Part shown: positions 17,581 to 26,178 of the stretch, in pieces
Layout of the letters: the number at the start of each line of letters is the position of its first letter
How positions within the stretch are numbered: position 1 is the stretch's first letter
Origin: Streptococcus sp. S784/96/1
Lineage (GTDB): Bacteria > Bacillota > Bacilli > Lactobacillales > Streptococcaceae
DNA: 36,318 nucleotides
Assembly (NCBI RefSeq): GCF_902729355.1
Contig: NZ_CACVCC010000023.1
Span: 1 to 36,318, forward strand
Direction of reading: 5' to 3'
Translations under genes and position numbers: made by a program
The notes under the pieces: generated by a model
What the model was told of the DNA's origin: nothing
Database searches by the model: none
What the model saw: the letters and a program-made list of their open reading frames with translations, nothing else

Positions 17581-18351
17581 CTATACTTCCGGTAAAAGTT
17601 GAGATTTGATGATTTCATTCACCTTATCATAGTAAAACTCTTTAGTCTCATAGACAACACCTAATTGCTGTGCTAGATAAATAATTTTTTCTAAAAAAAT
17701 CTGTGACGAAAATTTGGTTGTACGATGCAGTTCTTCCTCATCAAAGGGTTTGATGAGATGAGCTAGAGGATTTCGCACAGCTTTTTCCAACTGTCGTAAC
17801 TGTGCAACAGTATCTTTAATAGATCTAGAAAAGTCAGTCACCTCAATCAAATCTGCTAAACTTTTTGATGTTACTTTACTGTCTCGGCGCTCCGCCACAA
17901 AAGCCTGAATAAAAGGATTATCTGATCTAGCCATCTCATTAAACTTCCAACTATCGTACTGATCTGATTTAGTATCATGAATAAATTGGGTTAGTTCTGG
18001 TACCTTTTGCTGAGCTAATCGTAAAAACAATCGGTATAGAATCGGACTAACTGCACGAACAAAATCAATGATATCCGCATTTTTCACCTTTGCTTCAAGA
18101 TCCATAATATAATTGGCTAGTAGTTCTTCTTCATAGGCATTCGATAAAAGGTGGAGCTGATAACGCTCTTCAATTTGGCGAAGTTCATTTTCATGTTTAA
18201 AGAGATAGGCTACGTTAAGTTCTCTTCGCTCTTTTAACATCTCTAATAGAAATTGGGTTTCACTAGGTAAGCGATTTATTCGCTCAGCTATTTTCCAAGC
18301 CTGATGATAGGCATAAAGATCTAGAAGAACTTTCAACGTTTCATTAGTCAT
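17581..18351 (-). CDS. Uncharacterised protein with a HEPN-like R-x4-H motif
   Basis: I do not recognise a named gene. The 256-residue product is all-helical in appearance. In its C-terminal third it has [10 protein letters not shown] (Arg193, His198), the R-N-x3-H pattern of HEPN ribonucleases. The closest pattern I know is the C-terminal HEPN domain of Csm6-type proteins, followed here by a helix ([17 protein letters not shown]). No CARF domain or CRISPR locus is visible, so it is not a complete Csm6. The ATG (18351) overlaps the end of deoD by eight bases, making it the last gene of the rpiA-deoB-punA-deoD operon. Ribonuclease activity is inference. Confidence 0.7.
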   Translation of the reverse strand: MTNETLKVLLDLYAYHQAWKIAERINRLPSETQFLLEMLKERRELNVAYLFKHENELRQIEERYQLHLLSNAYEEELLANYIMDLEAKVKNADIIDFVRAVSPILYRLFLRLAQQKVPELTQFIHDTKSDQYDSWKFNEMARSDNPFIQAFVAERRDSKVTSKSLADLIEVTDFSRSIKDTVAQLRQLEKAVRNPLAHLIKPFDEEELHRTTKFSSQIFLEKIIYLAQQLGVVYETKEFYYDKVNEIIKSQLLPEV

Positions 18352-19057
18352 TGGCAATCAAGGTTTCCAAACCAACCTTCATCATGTCTGTGAAAGTATT
18401 TTGACGTTCCTCTGCTGTCGTGTCTTCCTCTGGATTTACTAAACTATCAGAGATAGTCATGATACCAAGGGCTTGGACCTTGTGTTGTGCAGCAAGGTAG
18501 TAAAGAGCAGCTGCTTCCATTTCAATCGCCTTAACACCAAGTGTTCCAAGTTGCATGTTACGCTCAGGCATATTTGAGTAGAAGACATCTGATGATAGGA
18601 CAGAACCAACGTGTGTTGTCATGCCTAAATCTTTTGCGATATGATAGGCCTTGTCAAGAAGGTCAAAGTCTGCTATTTGTGGGAAATCGTACTCAGGCCA
18701 GTCATTGCGAATGATGTTAGAGTTAGTTGCAGCAGCTTGTGCCAAAACAAGTTCACGAACGTGTACATCTGGGTCAATTGATCCAGCAGTTCCTACACGG
18801 ATGAGTTTTTTCACCCCGTAGTCCACAATAAGCTCACGCGCATAGATAGAGATTGATGGCATTCCCATCCCTGTCCCCATGACTGAAACGCGATGACCTT
18901 TATAAGTCCCTGTATAGCCAAACATGTTACGAACTTCATTAAAGCAAACAGCATCTTCAAGAAAATTCTCTGCGATAAACTTAGCACGTAACGGGTCTCC
19001 CGGAAGTAAAATTTTATCGGCAATTTCGCCTGGTTTTGCTGAAATATGAATTGACAT
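18344..19057 (-). CDS. deoD: Purine-nucleoside phosphorylase DeoD (hexameric type)
   Basis: DeoD cleaves purine (deoxy)nucleosides with phosphate into base and (deoxy)ribose-1-phosphate. The 237-residue product has the trimer/hexamer-family sequence: [25 protein letters not shown], the GTGMGMPS loop, [15 protein letters not shown] and the catalytic-Asp segment [19 protein letters not shown]. Ribosome site AAGGAG. It works with PunA in the same operon, widening the purine range, and feeds DeoB. The downstream HEPN-like gene overlaps its end. Confidence 0.97.
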   Translation of the reverse strand: MSIHISAKPGEIADKILLPGDPLRAKFIAENFLEDAVCFNEVRNMFGYTGTYKGHRVSVMGTGMGMPSISIYARELIVDYGVKKLIRVGTAGSIDPDVHVRELVLAQAAATNSNIIRNDWPEYDFPQIADFDLLDKAYHIAKDLGMTTHVGSVLSSDVFYSNMPERNMQLGTLGVKAIEMEAAALYYLAAQHKVQALGIMTISDSLVNPEEDTTAEERQNTFTDMMKVGLETLIAND

Positions 19058-19155
19058 TCTTTATATCTCCTTGTTTTCTTTCTTATGTTTTTATTTAGGA
19101 AATTAGAGAGTAAACTACTATGTTTATGCAAAATAGCATCACTAAAATTGATCAA

Positions 19156-19841
19156 CTACAAAGTCGCCAAAGCTGCTTTTACCGCATGAACCGTTGTCGT
19201 ATCAAAAAGGGGTATCTCTGTATCATCTTGCTGAACCAAGAGTCCTATTTCTGTACATCCTAAAATCACCGCTTCAGCACCAGCTTGTTTTAACCGTTTT
19301 ATGATTGTAAGGTACGTCGCTCTAGATTTTGAATAGGTTTCTCCCTTACATAGTTCATCATAAATCATTCGATTGACCTCTTCAATCTCGTCAGCGCTAG
19401 GAACTAGGACATCTAAATCAGCTTCAACCAATTTATCTTTATAAAATGCTTGAGTCATCGTATATTTTGTGCCTAGCAAACCGACTTTTCGAACACCGCT
19501 CTCTAGTAAAGCCTCTGCTATCACTTCGGCAATATGCAAGATTGGAATCACAAGGTCTCGTTGAATTTGATCAACTATTTTATGCATCGTATTTGTACAA
19601 ATAACAATAAAATCAGCACCCACCTTTTCCAATTTTTTAGCAATCTCTGCTAAAACCTGTCCACTCTTTTCCCAATTTCCTGTAGCCTGATAAGTCTCAA
19701 TTTCTGCAAAATCAACACTGTACAGTACAATTTTAGCAGAATGGAGTCCACCTAACTCCTCTTTGATTGTTTCATTAATGAGCTTGTAGTACGTCGCTGT
19801 ACTTTCCCAACTCATTCCACTAATCAATCCTATTGTTTCAT
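19156..19841 (-). pseudogene. Aspartate/glutamate racemase family gene, frameshifted at codon 3
   Basis: The body encodes an Asp/Glu/hydantoin racemase-family protein: GMSWESTATYYK, FIVICTNTMHK with the first catalytic cysteine, and AVILGCTEIGLL with the second. The natural start, ATG 19841 with AGGAG five bases upstream, reads M-K-Q-stop. Adding one A to the AAA run right after the ATG would give MKTIGLI and open the full frame. The expected IGLIGGM is also IGLISGM here. No in-frame start with a good ribosome site is seen before the core; an in-frame TTG near 19827 is far from the AGGAG. So it is a pseudogene, a slippage-dependent gene or a sequence error. It sits between punA and deoD. Confidence 0.75.
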
Positions 19842-19849
19842 AAGAACTC

Positions 19850-20659
19850 CTATAGAGCTGCCAAAATGGCTTTGACCAATCCTTTGAAATCTTCCTTGAT
19901 ACGAGTGGTGACTTCAACAACTTCTTCGTGGTTAAGTTCTTCTTGGAAGCCAGCCGCATGGTTGGTAATACATGAAATACCAAGCACTTTGAGACCTGAA
20001 TGAGCCGCTACAATCACTTCTGGAACTGTAGACATACCAACTGCATCAGCTCCTAGTGTCTTGAAGGCACGAATTTCAGCTGGTGTTTCATAAGTTGGGC
20101 CTGAACAACCAAGGTAAACCCCTTCACTTAGTTTGATGCCAAGTTTGTCCGCAACTTCGTAAGCCACCTGACGATATTCTGGCGTGTAAGCCTTCGACAT
20201 GTCTGGGAAACGTGGTCCGAATTCCTCAAGGTTTTCACCAATCAATGGGTTTGTTCCAATCATATTGATGTGGTCATTGATCAGCATGAGGGTACCTGGG
20301 CCAAATCCAATACCACCGGCTGCATTGGTTACAAGAACACTGTGGCAACCCAGTGCTTTCATCACACGCACTGGGAAAGTCACCACTTCCATTGGATTGC
20401 CTTCATAGAAATGGAAACGTCCTTGGAGCGCTAAAACCTTACGACCAGCTAGATCTCCGTAGACTAATTTACCTGCGTGACCAACAACAGTTGATTGCCC
20501 CCAGTTTGGGATATCTGCGTAGTCAATGACAACAGCGTTTTCTACTTCTTCTGCCAATTCTCCCAAACCTGAACCTAAGATTAAACCAAATTCAGGTGCA
20601 GTGATTCCTTTCTCTTGCAAGAAATCACGTGTTTCATAAATTTTTTCTAGTAATGTCAT
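19850..20659 (-). CDS. punA: Purine-nucleoside phosphorylase PunA (trimeric type)
   Basis: PunA phosphorolyses inosine and guanosine (and their deoxy forms). The 269-residue product shows the low-molecular-mass PNP family motifs: GLILGSGLGELA, VVGHAGKLVYGDLAG, LQGRFHFYEG, VTNAAGGIG, the YLGCSGPTYETPAEIR segment with Glu for the base, VGMSTVPEVIVA and CITNHAAG. Ribosome site AAAGGA nine bases before ATG. It follows deoB by 41 bases. Confidence 0.97.
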   Translation of the reverse strand: MTLLEKIYETRDFLQEKGITAPEFGLILGSGLGELAEEVENAVVIDYADIPNWGQSTVVGHAGKLVYGDLAGRKVLALQGRFHFYEGNPMEVVTFPVRVMKALGCHSVLVTNAAGGIGFGPGTLMLINDHINMIGTNPLIGENLEEFGPRFPDMSKAYTPEYRQVAYEVADKLGIKLSEGVYLGCSGPTYETPAEIRAFKTLGADAVGMSTVPEVIVAAHSGLKVLGISCITNHAAGFQEELNHEEVVEVTTRIKEDFKGLVKAILAAL

Positions 20660-20700
20660 CTCTAATTTTCCTTTTATTCTCTCATTTTTTCTCTATTGGA

Positions 20701-21912
20701 TTACACCAATTGATCCAAGAAGCTCTTACCAATCATAGCAGTATCCACACCGAAGTTTTCAGCAATAGTAGCAGAAATGTCTGCGAAATGTCCTTGTGGA
20801 ATCACACCACTTCCTTTGAAAGAAGGACTGTAAGCCAACAACGGAATGTATTCACGCGTATGGTCTGTACCGGCATACGTTGGGTCATTTCCGTGGTCTG
20901 CTGTAATCAAGAGTAGGTCATTCTCACGCATCGCAGCGATAATTTCTGGAAGACGATTATCAAATTCATGCAAGCAATCACGATAACCATGTGCATCACG
21001 ACGGTGACCAAAATTAGCATCAAAATCAACTAGATTTGTAAATGAAAATCCTTTTTCAAACTCAGACAATCCCATCGTTTTCAAAAGAGTATCGACACCA
21101 TGGTTGTTATTTTTATTGTGTCCCATATCATGATTGATACCAGAACCATTGAAAATATCATTGATTTTACCAACCGCATAAGTATCTATTCCTGCTTGAT
21201 CAAGCTTATTCAATACTGTTTCTTCAAATGGTGATACTGCATAATCGTGACGATTAGAAGTACGTGTGAAATTACCAGGTTCACCAACGTAAGGACGAGC
21301 GATAATGCGCCCCAGTAGGGCTGGGCGCTCTAAAGTGATTGAACGAGCGTATTCACAGATACGGTACAATTCATCAAGTGGAATAATATCTTCATGCGCA
21401 GCAATTTGAAGCACTGGGTCAGCAGAGGTATAGATAATCAATTCCCCCGTTTCCATTTGGCGTGGTCCAAAATCATCAATGACAGCTGTACCTGAGTAAG
21501 GTTTGTTGGCTTCACGAATGACTTTGCGACCTGAAAATTCTTCAATCTTAGTTAGAATTTCTTCAGGAAAACCGTCCCAGAAGGTATCAAATGGTTCCGT
21601 GATGTTAAGCCCCATGATTTCCCAGTGTCCAGTCATGGTATCTTTACCGAGTGAGACTTCCTCGAGTTTTGTCACATAACCTGTAGGATTTTCTTCAGCA
21701 GGAACAGTCTTTAGAGCTTGTGGTCGAGGAATATTTCCAAGACCTATTTTAGCCATATTTGGAACGTCAAGGCCAACGGTTTTAGAAATATGACCAAGAG
21801 TATCTGAAGCTCCATCGGGAACACCAGCATTTACAAAGTTATTAGCATCTGGTGCAGCACCAATTCCGACTGAGTCTAAAACGACTAAGTGAATGCGATT
21901 AAAAGTTGACAT
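20701..21912 (-). CDS. deoB: Phosphopentomutase DeoB
   Basis: DeoB interconverts (deoxy)ribose-1-phosphate and -5-phosphate, linking the nucleoside phosphorylases to the pentose pathway. The 403-residue member of the alkaline-phosphatase superfamily has the metal and nucleophile segment [20 protein letters not shown], the central metal motif [19 protein letters not shown] and [14 protein letters not shown]. Ribosome site GGAGAAACAT. Two strong hairpins lie between rpiA and this gene and may reduce read-through. Confidence 0.98.
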   Translation of the reverse strand: MSTFNRIHLVVLDSVGIGAAPDANNFVNAGVPDGASDTLGHISKTVGLDVPNMAKIGLGNIPRPQALKTVPAEENPTGYVTKLEEVSLGKDTMTGHWEIMGLNITEPFDTFWDGFPEEILTKIEEFSGRKVIREANKPYSGTAVIDDFGPRQMETGELIIYTSADPVLQIAAHEDIIPLDELYRICEYARSITLERPALLGRIIARPYVGEPGNFTRTSNRHDYAVSPFEETVLNKLDQAGIDTYAVGKINDIFNGSGINHDMGHNKNNNHGVDTLLKTMGLSEFEKGFSFTNLVDFDANFGHRRDAHGYRDCLHEFDNRLPEIIAAMRENDLLLITADHGNDPTYAGTDHTREYIPLLAYSPSFKGSGVIPQGHFADISATIAENFGVDTAMIGKSFLDQLV

Positions 21913-21949
21913 ATGTTTCTCCTATCTAGGGGTGGTTACGGTTGGCACC

Positions 21950-21985
21950 CAAAAACCTGTATAGCTTATCCTAAGACAAGCTATA
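21950..21985 (-). terminator. Hairpin with T tract between rpiA and deoB
   Basis: Eleven paired bases (arms 21960-21970 and 21975-21985, one G-U), a 4-base TTAG loop, then CAGG and TTTTT on the minus strand. It is terminator-like but sits inside the salvage operon, 40 bases before deoB, so it may be an attenuator or partial terminator. Confidence 0.5.
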
Positions 21986-22008
21986 GAAAAACTTATTAAC
22001 AAAATTAA

Positions 22009-22050
22009 CCCATTTGACGTTTAAAGGCCAAACGTTAAGCCAAATGGTAA
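22009..22050 (-). other. Second hairpin between rpiA and deoB
   Basis: Nested inverted repeats (CCATTT/AAATGG outside, ACGTTT/AAACGT inside), followed by a T-rich segment. It lies just upstream of the stronger hairpin at 21950-21985. Confidence 0.45.
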
Positions 22051-22094
22051 ATGAACTTTTAGTGTAGAAAAGATAATTGCTAACTCTATTGATA

Positions 22095-22772
22095 TCATTT
22101 ACCAGACTCAAGAACTTTCACACCATCTTTTCCAGCAACAATCACTTTATTGACCATACCATTAAAAAGACCATGTTCCACAACACCAACCGTCGCATCT
22201 AATTCTTGAGCCAATACCTTTGGATCTTCAATCTTTTTCAAGTCAAGATCAATAATAAAATTTTGCATATCCGTCACAAAGCGTTTCCCGTCCTGTTCAC
22301 GGAAAGTCGGTTGATATCCTTTTACTGTAAAATGACGCAAAAGATTTTCAGCACCATACTGGACAACTTCAACAGGAAGCTTAAAGGTACCTAGCTGTTC
22401 AACCATTTTACTCTCATCCACAATCCAGATGTAGTCTTTAGTATATGTCGCTACTACCTTCTCCATAAGAAGGGCACCGCCACCACCTTTGATTCCATTA
22501 AATACAGAATCAACCTCGTCAGCCCCATCAACAGTCAAATCAACAGATTCTACCTCTCGGATATTTTTAAGGGGAATGCCTAAATGCTCCGCATGGGCGC
22601 TAGTCACACTCGATGTCGTCACTGCTGTTATTTCTAAACCTTCCTCTTTAATCCTGCGTCCCAGCTCTTCAACAAAATAATGGGCTGTTGATCCTGTTCC
22701 TAGGCCGACAACCATACCGTTTTTTACATATTTAGCTGCTTCAATACCGACTAATTCTTTGAAAGCTGTCAT
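22095..22772 (-). CDS. rpiA: Ribose-5-phosphate isomerase A
   Basis: RpiA converts ribose-5-phosphate and ribulose-5-phosphate. The 225-residue protein has [21 protein letters not shown] with the catalytic acid, [13 protein letters not shown] and [13 protein letters not shown]. In-frame ATGs at 22802 and 22784 lie upstream, but ATG 22772 has GGAGGTTAAA directly before it and matches the family N terminus. It is first in the salvage run and channels ribose-5-phosphate released by PunA/DeoD/DeoB into the pentose pathway. Confidence 0.96.
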   Translation of the reverse strand: MTAFKELVGIEAAKYVKNGMVVGLGTGSTAHYFVEELGRRIKEEGLEITAVTTSSVTSAHAEHLGIPLKNIREVESVDLTVDGADEVDSVFNGIKGGGGALLMEKVVATYTKDYIWIVDESKMVEQLGTFKLPVEVVQYGAENLLRHFTVKGYQPTFREQDGKRFVTDMQNFIIDLDLKKIEDPKVLAQELDATVGVVEHGLFNGMVNKVIVAGKDGVKVLESGK

Positions 22773-22800
22773 TTTAACCTCCATCTTTGATATACTTAAC

Positions 22801-22806
22801 ATTATA
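22801..22806 (-). promoter_or_regulatory. rpiA extended -10 promoter
   Basis: The minus strand reads TGATATAAT just upstream of rpiA; no good -35. The leader is about 25 bases. Confidence 0.55.
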
Positions 22807-22980
22807 TCATTTTTTCAGAACTTTTGATAGCGCTAACTATTATCTATCCAATCTAGATACTTAGATTTAGTGCCAAGGAAACAGTAATTTTGCCTTACAT
22901 TTCTTTAGAGAACTCTCTTGTGAAAAAAATTCAAAAAGTCACCCCAAAAACACTTAAAATCATTTAAAAAGACCATAATA

Positions 22981-23035
22981 AAAAACGAACAAAAATTATC
23001 TCTTATATATTTAAAGAGTATTTTTGTTCGTTTTT
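22981..23035 (-). terminator. Long bidirectional terminator after the His-rich surface protein
   Basis: Sixteen-base perfect arms (22981-22996 and 23020-23035) plus an inner 5-bp stem, with A and T runs on both sides. A second, A/T-only inverted repeat (23048-23057/23073-23082) precedes it. Together they isolate rpiA from the surface-protein gene; the rest of the 22807-23181 gap shows no gene. Confidence 0.85.
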
Positions 23036-23091
23036 ATATACAGTTTATTAGAAAATTAGATTTATTGGTATAAATTTTCTAAACTAAAAAT

Positions 23092-23112
23092 CTTTTTGTC
23101 CCAAACTCATTC
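23092..23112 (-). repeat. Possible end fragment of the interspersed repeat
   Basis: The minus strand reads AATGAGTTTGGGACAAAAAG, close to the left end of copies A and B. It is short and could be chance. Confidence 0.35.
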
Positions 23113-23181
23113 ATCCGTTTGACATTGGTGATTCCTAGTACGATTTTTCAATAAACTCACTTGGCGAGAATTTTGCCACCA

Positions 23182-24966
23182 TCAGCGTAGAGATTTTCGC
23201 ACAGCCAAGCCAATTAAGGTTAAGAAGGATAAAAGACCTGCAATAAGGAATGAGAAGCCTCGTTTTTCTCCTGTATGAGGCAATGTTTTCTTGTTCTCTG
23301 TTGTAGCAACAGATTGTGTCGCTTTCGGAGTTGTATTTTGATCTGCCACTGGTTTTTTATCCCCATTAGATTGTGCAGAATTCATCACTTCTTTATTTTT
23401 TTGACTCAGATTCGATTGATTTGGATTTGAGTTTTTTTCATTTTCTTTGACAGGACTATTAACAGGAGCTTTTTTCAGCGTATCTGGCTTTTCAGGAGCC
23501 GATGTATTCTCTTGTTTTTTGACGGATGGTTTTACAATTTGATCCCCTGATAGAGCTACGGATATTTCTTGTCCTGGAAATGCACTAGCCAACGCTTTGC
23601 CATTGACAAAGACATCATAGAAGAGACCATCAATTAAATCGCTATTGAAGGCGGCACGACCTTCTTTATCAGTTTTTGTTTCAGCAATCAAGCGACCATT
23701 TTTATCTTTGAGGGTAACTGTCTGATCTGCCAAACCTACTGCTTCTTCATCACGCACATGAACAGTCAAGACTTGCTTGCTTTCTACTGGCTTACTTGTT
23801 CCTACTCCATCAACGATGAAACCTCCGAATCGTTCATCGCCATCTTGACCTGTTCGAACGGTATGCCCTTGAGACTTCCCATCAACTAACACACTGAGAC
23901 TTCTCAGCAAAGGCAAACCTGTTAAAACGGCACGACCTTTATCATCTGTTTTGGCTGTTGCTACCTCATGACCTTCCCCAGTGGTAATATCAATCAATTT
24001 CACAACACGGTTAGGTAGTGCTTTGCCTGATTGATCAACAACAGTCGCTACAAAGGTGAACTGACCAGACACAGGTGATTCATCATGCTCATGTTCATGT
24101 TCATGTTCATGGTGACCATGGCCATCGTTAAAAGGTTTGGTTACATCAATATCCGCCACTAAAATAACATGGTAATGATCATCATGCGGGTACATCAAGG
24201 CTTTACCTTTAGAGGTGTCCAATACCGTAACTTTCTCTACATCAACGCCTGCTCCCTTAGCGACATAAGCACGTTTAACCTCTAATTCATCAACTGAATC
24301 GGTGACTGTAGACCTAACAATCTCATTACTTTCTAAAAAGGCGACACCATCTTGTCCAGGACGAAGCTTGGTTTTAGCTTTACCATTAACCAAAATATCA
24401 TAGAAAGTACCGTCAACGAGGTTGTCAGCAAACGTCACCTGACCATTTGCTTCCGTTACAGCACGACCTATAACTTGCCCTGTAGGATCTTTAAGCTCAA
24501 CGGTTTGCCCAGATAAACCTTCTGCTTCCTCATCTACTACCTTTATCATCATTTTTTGTGCACTGTAGCTTGGGGTGTTTATACCATCCTCAGGTAATGT
24601 AAAACGAGCCACCATCGCTTCATCAGCTACCCCACTTCTGATAGTGTAACCTTTTTCTACTCCATTCACACTAACACTATAGTTAGTATTGAGAGGTAGA
24701 CTAGAAAATACAGCCATTCCTTTATCATCTGTTTGTGCTGATAGACTTTGCCCATTTCCAGTAGTTGGAGTCAGACTGACTTCCTTGTTAGCCAAAGTCT
24801 TACCATTTTCACCTAAAACGATAGCTGTAAAACTGAAATTTCCCTGCTCAGCAGTTACTGCCGTATGTGTATGGGCAAAAACCAGTGACTCCGTGTCTTT
24901 CCCTGTTAAAGTCACCATTGCTAAAGTTGCAGCAGTTAATAATTTAATTCTATTAGATGTTGTCAT
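23182..24966 (-). CDS. LPHTG wall-anchored protein with histidine triad and His-rich linker
   Basis: I do not recognise a named gene. The 594-residue product has a signal peptide probably cleaved after VFA (residue 31), leaving HTHTA as mature N terminus. Two related modules of about 185 residues (about 42-225 and 301-485) share text such as GQTVELKD / DQTVTLKD and DGTFYDILVNGKA / DGLFYDVFVNGKA; they look like tandem prealbumin/Cna-B-like folds. Between them lie PHDDHYHVI (HxxHxH, residues 261-266, as in pneumococcal Pht proteins) and a His/Glu run (283-295). A Pro/Asn-rich stalk, LPHTGE, a hydrophobic helix and a basic tail follow. Zinc binding is inferred from these and from two AdcR-like operators at the promoter. 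Confidence 0.9.
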   Translation of the reverse strand: MTTSNRIKLLTAATLAMVTLTGKDTESLVFAHTHTAVTAEQGNFSFTAIVLGENGKTLANKEVSLTPTTGNGQSLSAQTDDKGMAVFSSLPLNTNYSVSVNGVEKGYTIRSGVADEAMVARFTLPEDGINTPSYSAQKMMIKVVDEEAEGLSGQTVELKDPTGQVIGRAVTEANGQVTFADNLVDGTFYDILVNGKAKTKLRPGQDGVAFLESNEIVRSTVTDSVDELEVKRAYVAKGAGVDVEKVTVLDTSKGKALMYPHDDHYHVILVADIDVTKPFNDGHGHHEHEHEHEHDESPVSGQFTFVATVVDQSGKALPNRVVKLIDITTGEGHEVATAKTDDKGRAVLTGLPLLRSLSVLVDGKSQGHTVRTGQDGDERFGGFIVDGVGTSKPVESKQVLTVHVRDEEAVGLADQTVTLKDKNGRLIAETKTDKEGRAAFNSDLIDGLFYDVFVNGKALASAFPGQEISVALSGDQIVKPSVKKQENTSAPEKPDTLKKAPVNSPVKENEKNSNPNQSNLSQKNKEVMNSAQSNGDKKPVADQNTTPKATQSVATTENKKTLPHTGEKRGFSFLIAGLLSFLTLIGLAVRKSLR

Positions 24967-24991
24967 TTTTTAAATTCCTTTCCAAATTTCA

Positions 24992-25003
24992 TTAACTGGT
25001 TAA
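24992..25003 (-). promoter_or_regulatory. AdcR-like operator 1
   Basis: TTAACTGGTTAA matches the streptococcal zinc repressor AdcR consensus (TTAACNNGTTAA) exactly and is palindromic in its arms. It covers the predicted transcription start just downstream of the -10. Confidence 0.75.
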
Positions 25004-25006
25004 GTT

Positions 25007-25035
25007 ATTCTACCACCTATTAATTAACCAGTCAA
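25007..25035 (-). promoter_or_regulatory. Promoter of the His-rich surface protein
   Basis: TTGACT (25035-25030) and TAGAAT (25012-25007) with 17-base spacing on the minus strand. The -35 is inside AdcR-like operator 2 and operator 1 follows the -10, so repressor binding would block polymerase. Confidence 0.8.
25024..25035 (-). promoter_or_regulatory. AdcR-like operator 2
   Basis: TTAACCAGTCAA (plus strand) differs from TTAACNNGTTAA at one base. It begins 32 bases from operator 1, about three helical turns, and overlaps the -35. Confidence 0.65.
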
Positions 25036-25186
25036 GTATTTTTTAAAAAATTTTCTAACAATGACATTTTTTCTAGACGATTGGACAGAACCATAAAAAT
25101 CCTTTATGGCACTTAAATAAACCTACTACCTAATCCATACTGTAAGAAAATCACATCTGAACATCGTTTAGCCTTGATAGGTTATG

Positions 25187-25311
25187 ATCATTAAGTTATC
25201 AACCACAAAGCCCTCACTAAGAGTATAAACACTTAACGAGGGCTTTGGCTATTGTTTTTCATTTGTTTTCGGGTGTGGGATTAACCATACTGCCTGTTTG
25301 CCCCATACTCT
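25187..25311 (+). repeat. Right-hand fragment of the interspersed repeat
   Basis: From ATCATTAAGTTATCAACCAC through the CCCTCACTAAG hairpin to TTTGCCCCATACTC it parallels the right third of copy A (17446-17567). It fills most of the gap between the surface-protein promoter and folK; 25036-25186 holds nothing I recognise. Confidence 0.7.
25208..25243 (-). terminator. Probable folK terminator within the repeat fragment
   Basis: AGCCCTC...GAGGGCT arms (25208-25220 and 25231-25243, two internal mismatches) are followed by TTTGTGG on the minus strand, 92 bases after folK. Confidence 0.5.
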
Positions 25312-25334
25312 TGTTTCATACGGAAATGATTCCT

Positions 25335-25820
25335 TTACTGATTGACAGCTCTAACTCCTTCAGTATGTACTGCTTCTAGCAGCTCTGCAATACTTTTAAG
25401 AAAAATAGGATGTTGAAAGGTTGGGGCGATATCTGCCAACGGAACTAGAACAAAAGAACGTTCCTGCATCAGAGGATGTGGAATCGTCAGTTTTTTCTCC
25501 TGCACCACTTCTTGACCATAGAGCAAGATATCAATATCAACCGTTCGAGGTCCCCAATGTTCATGACGTTCCCGACCCAGCGATAATTCCAAAGTCTGGG
25601 TATGATACAACAAGTCCTGTGGTGAAAGATCTGTGTCGATGGCTAGGCAAAGATTGAGAAAGTCTGCCTGATCCGTCTTTCCCCAAGCACTGGTTTCATA
25701 TATAGGTGAAATGGCTAGCAATTGAGTGGCTGGCAAATCTTTCAAACCTTGAACCGCCTGGTCTAAATAACTGGCTCGGTTACCCATATTGCTACCTAAA
25801 CTTAAGAATACCTGGCTCAT
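25335..25820 (-). CDS. folK: Hydroxymethyldihydropterin pyrophosphokinase FolK
   Basis: FolK transfers pyrophosphate from ATP to 6-hydroxymethyl-dihydropterin, supplying DHPS. The 161-residue protein has LSLGSNMGNR at the start, the pterin-contact region and the signature GPRTVDIDILLYG, then IPHPLMQERSFVLVPL. Its start overlaps the folB stop (ATGA). It is last in folP-folB-folK. Confidence 0.95.
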   Translation of the reverse strand: MSQVFLSLGSNMGNRASYLDQAVQGLKDLPATQLLAISPIYETSAWGKTDQADFLNLCLAIDTDLSPQDLLYHTQTLELSLGRERHEHWGPRTVDIDILLYGQEVVQEKKLTIPHPLMQERSFVLVPLADIAPTFQHPIFLKSIAELLEAVHTEGVRAVNQ

Positions 25821-26176
25821 CTGCGACGCTCCAAGGTGATGCCGACATGTGCGTAGTGACCAGCAATCGGCGGATTTTCCTTTTTAATTGTTAGAGTAAT
25901 TCCCATCACTGTTGGGTAATGGTCAAAGATATCCTGGCAAATAGCACCAGCCAAGCGCTCTATTAATTGGTATCTTTCATTTTCTACCCGCTCTTTTATG
26001 GTTTCAAAAACCATCCCATAGTGAACCGTATCAGATAACTGATCTGATAGACTAGCAGCCTGTAAGTCAACTTCTATCTCGCAATCCACTACAAAAATCT
26101 GCCCTAGCACTTGCTCCTCGGCAAGGACACCATGATAGCCATAAAATCGACACTCTTTTAAAAAAATCTTATCCAT
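25817..26176 (-). CDS. folB: Dihydroneopterin aldolase FolB
   Basis: FolB cleaves dihydroneopterin to hydroxymethyldihydropterin and glycolaldehyde. The product of about 119 residues has FYGYHGVLAEEQVLGQ with the substrate-binding region, and LTIKKENPPIAGHYAHVGI near the end. A GTG two codons upstream (26182) is in frame. I prefer ATG 26176 because GAGG at the folP stop is five bases before it. Tight spacing shows one transcript with folP and folK. Confidence 0.94.
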   Translation of the reverse strand: MDKIFLKECRFYGYHGVLAEEQVLGQIFVVDCEIEVDLQAASLSDQLSDTVHYGMVFETIKERVENERYQLIERLAGAICQDIFDHYPTVMGITLTIKKENPPIAGHYAHVGITLERRR

Positions 26177-26178
26177 TT

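Noticed and set aside
17581..18351. Complete Csm6/CRISPR effector
   Set aside because: No CARF domain, cas genes or CRISPR array in the window; only the HEPN-like motif can be supported.
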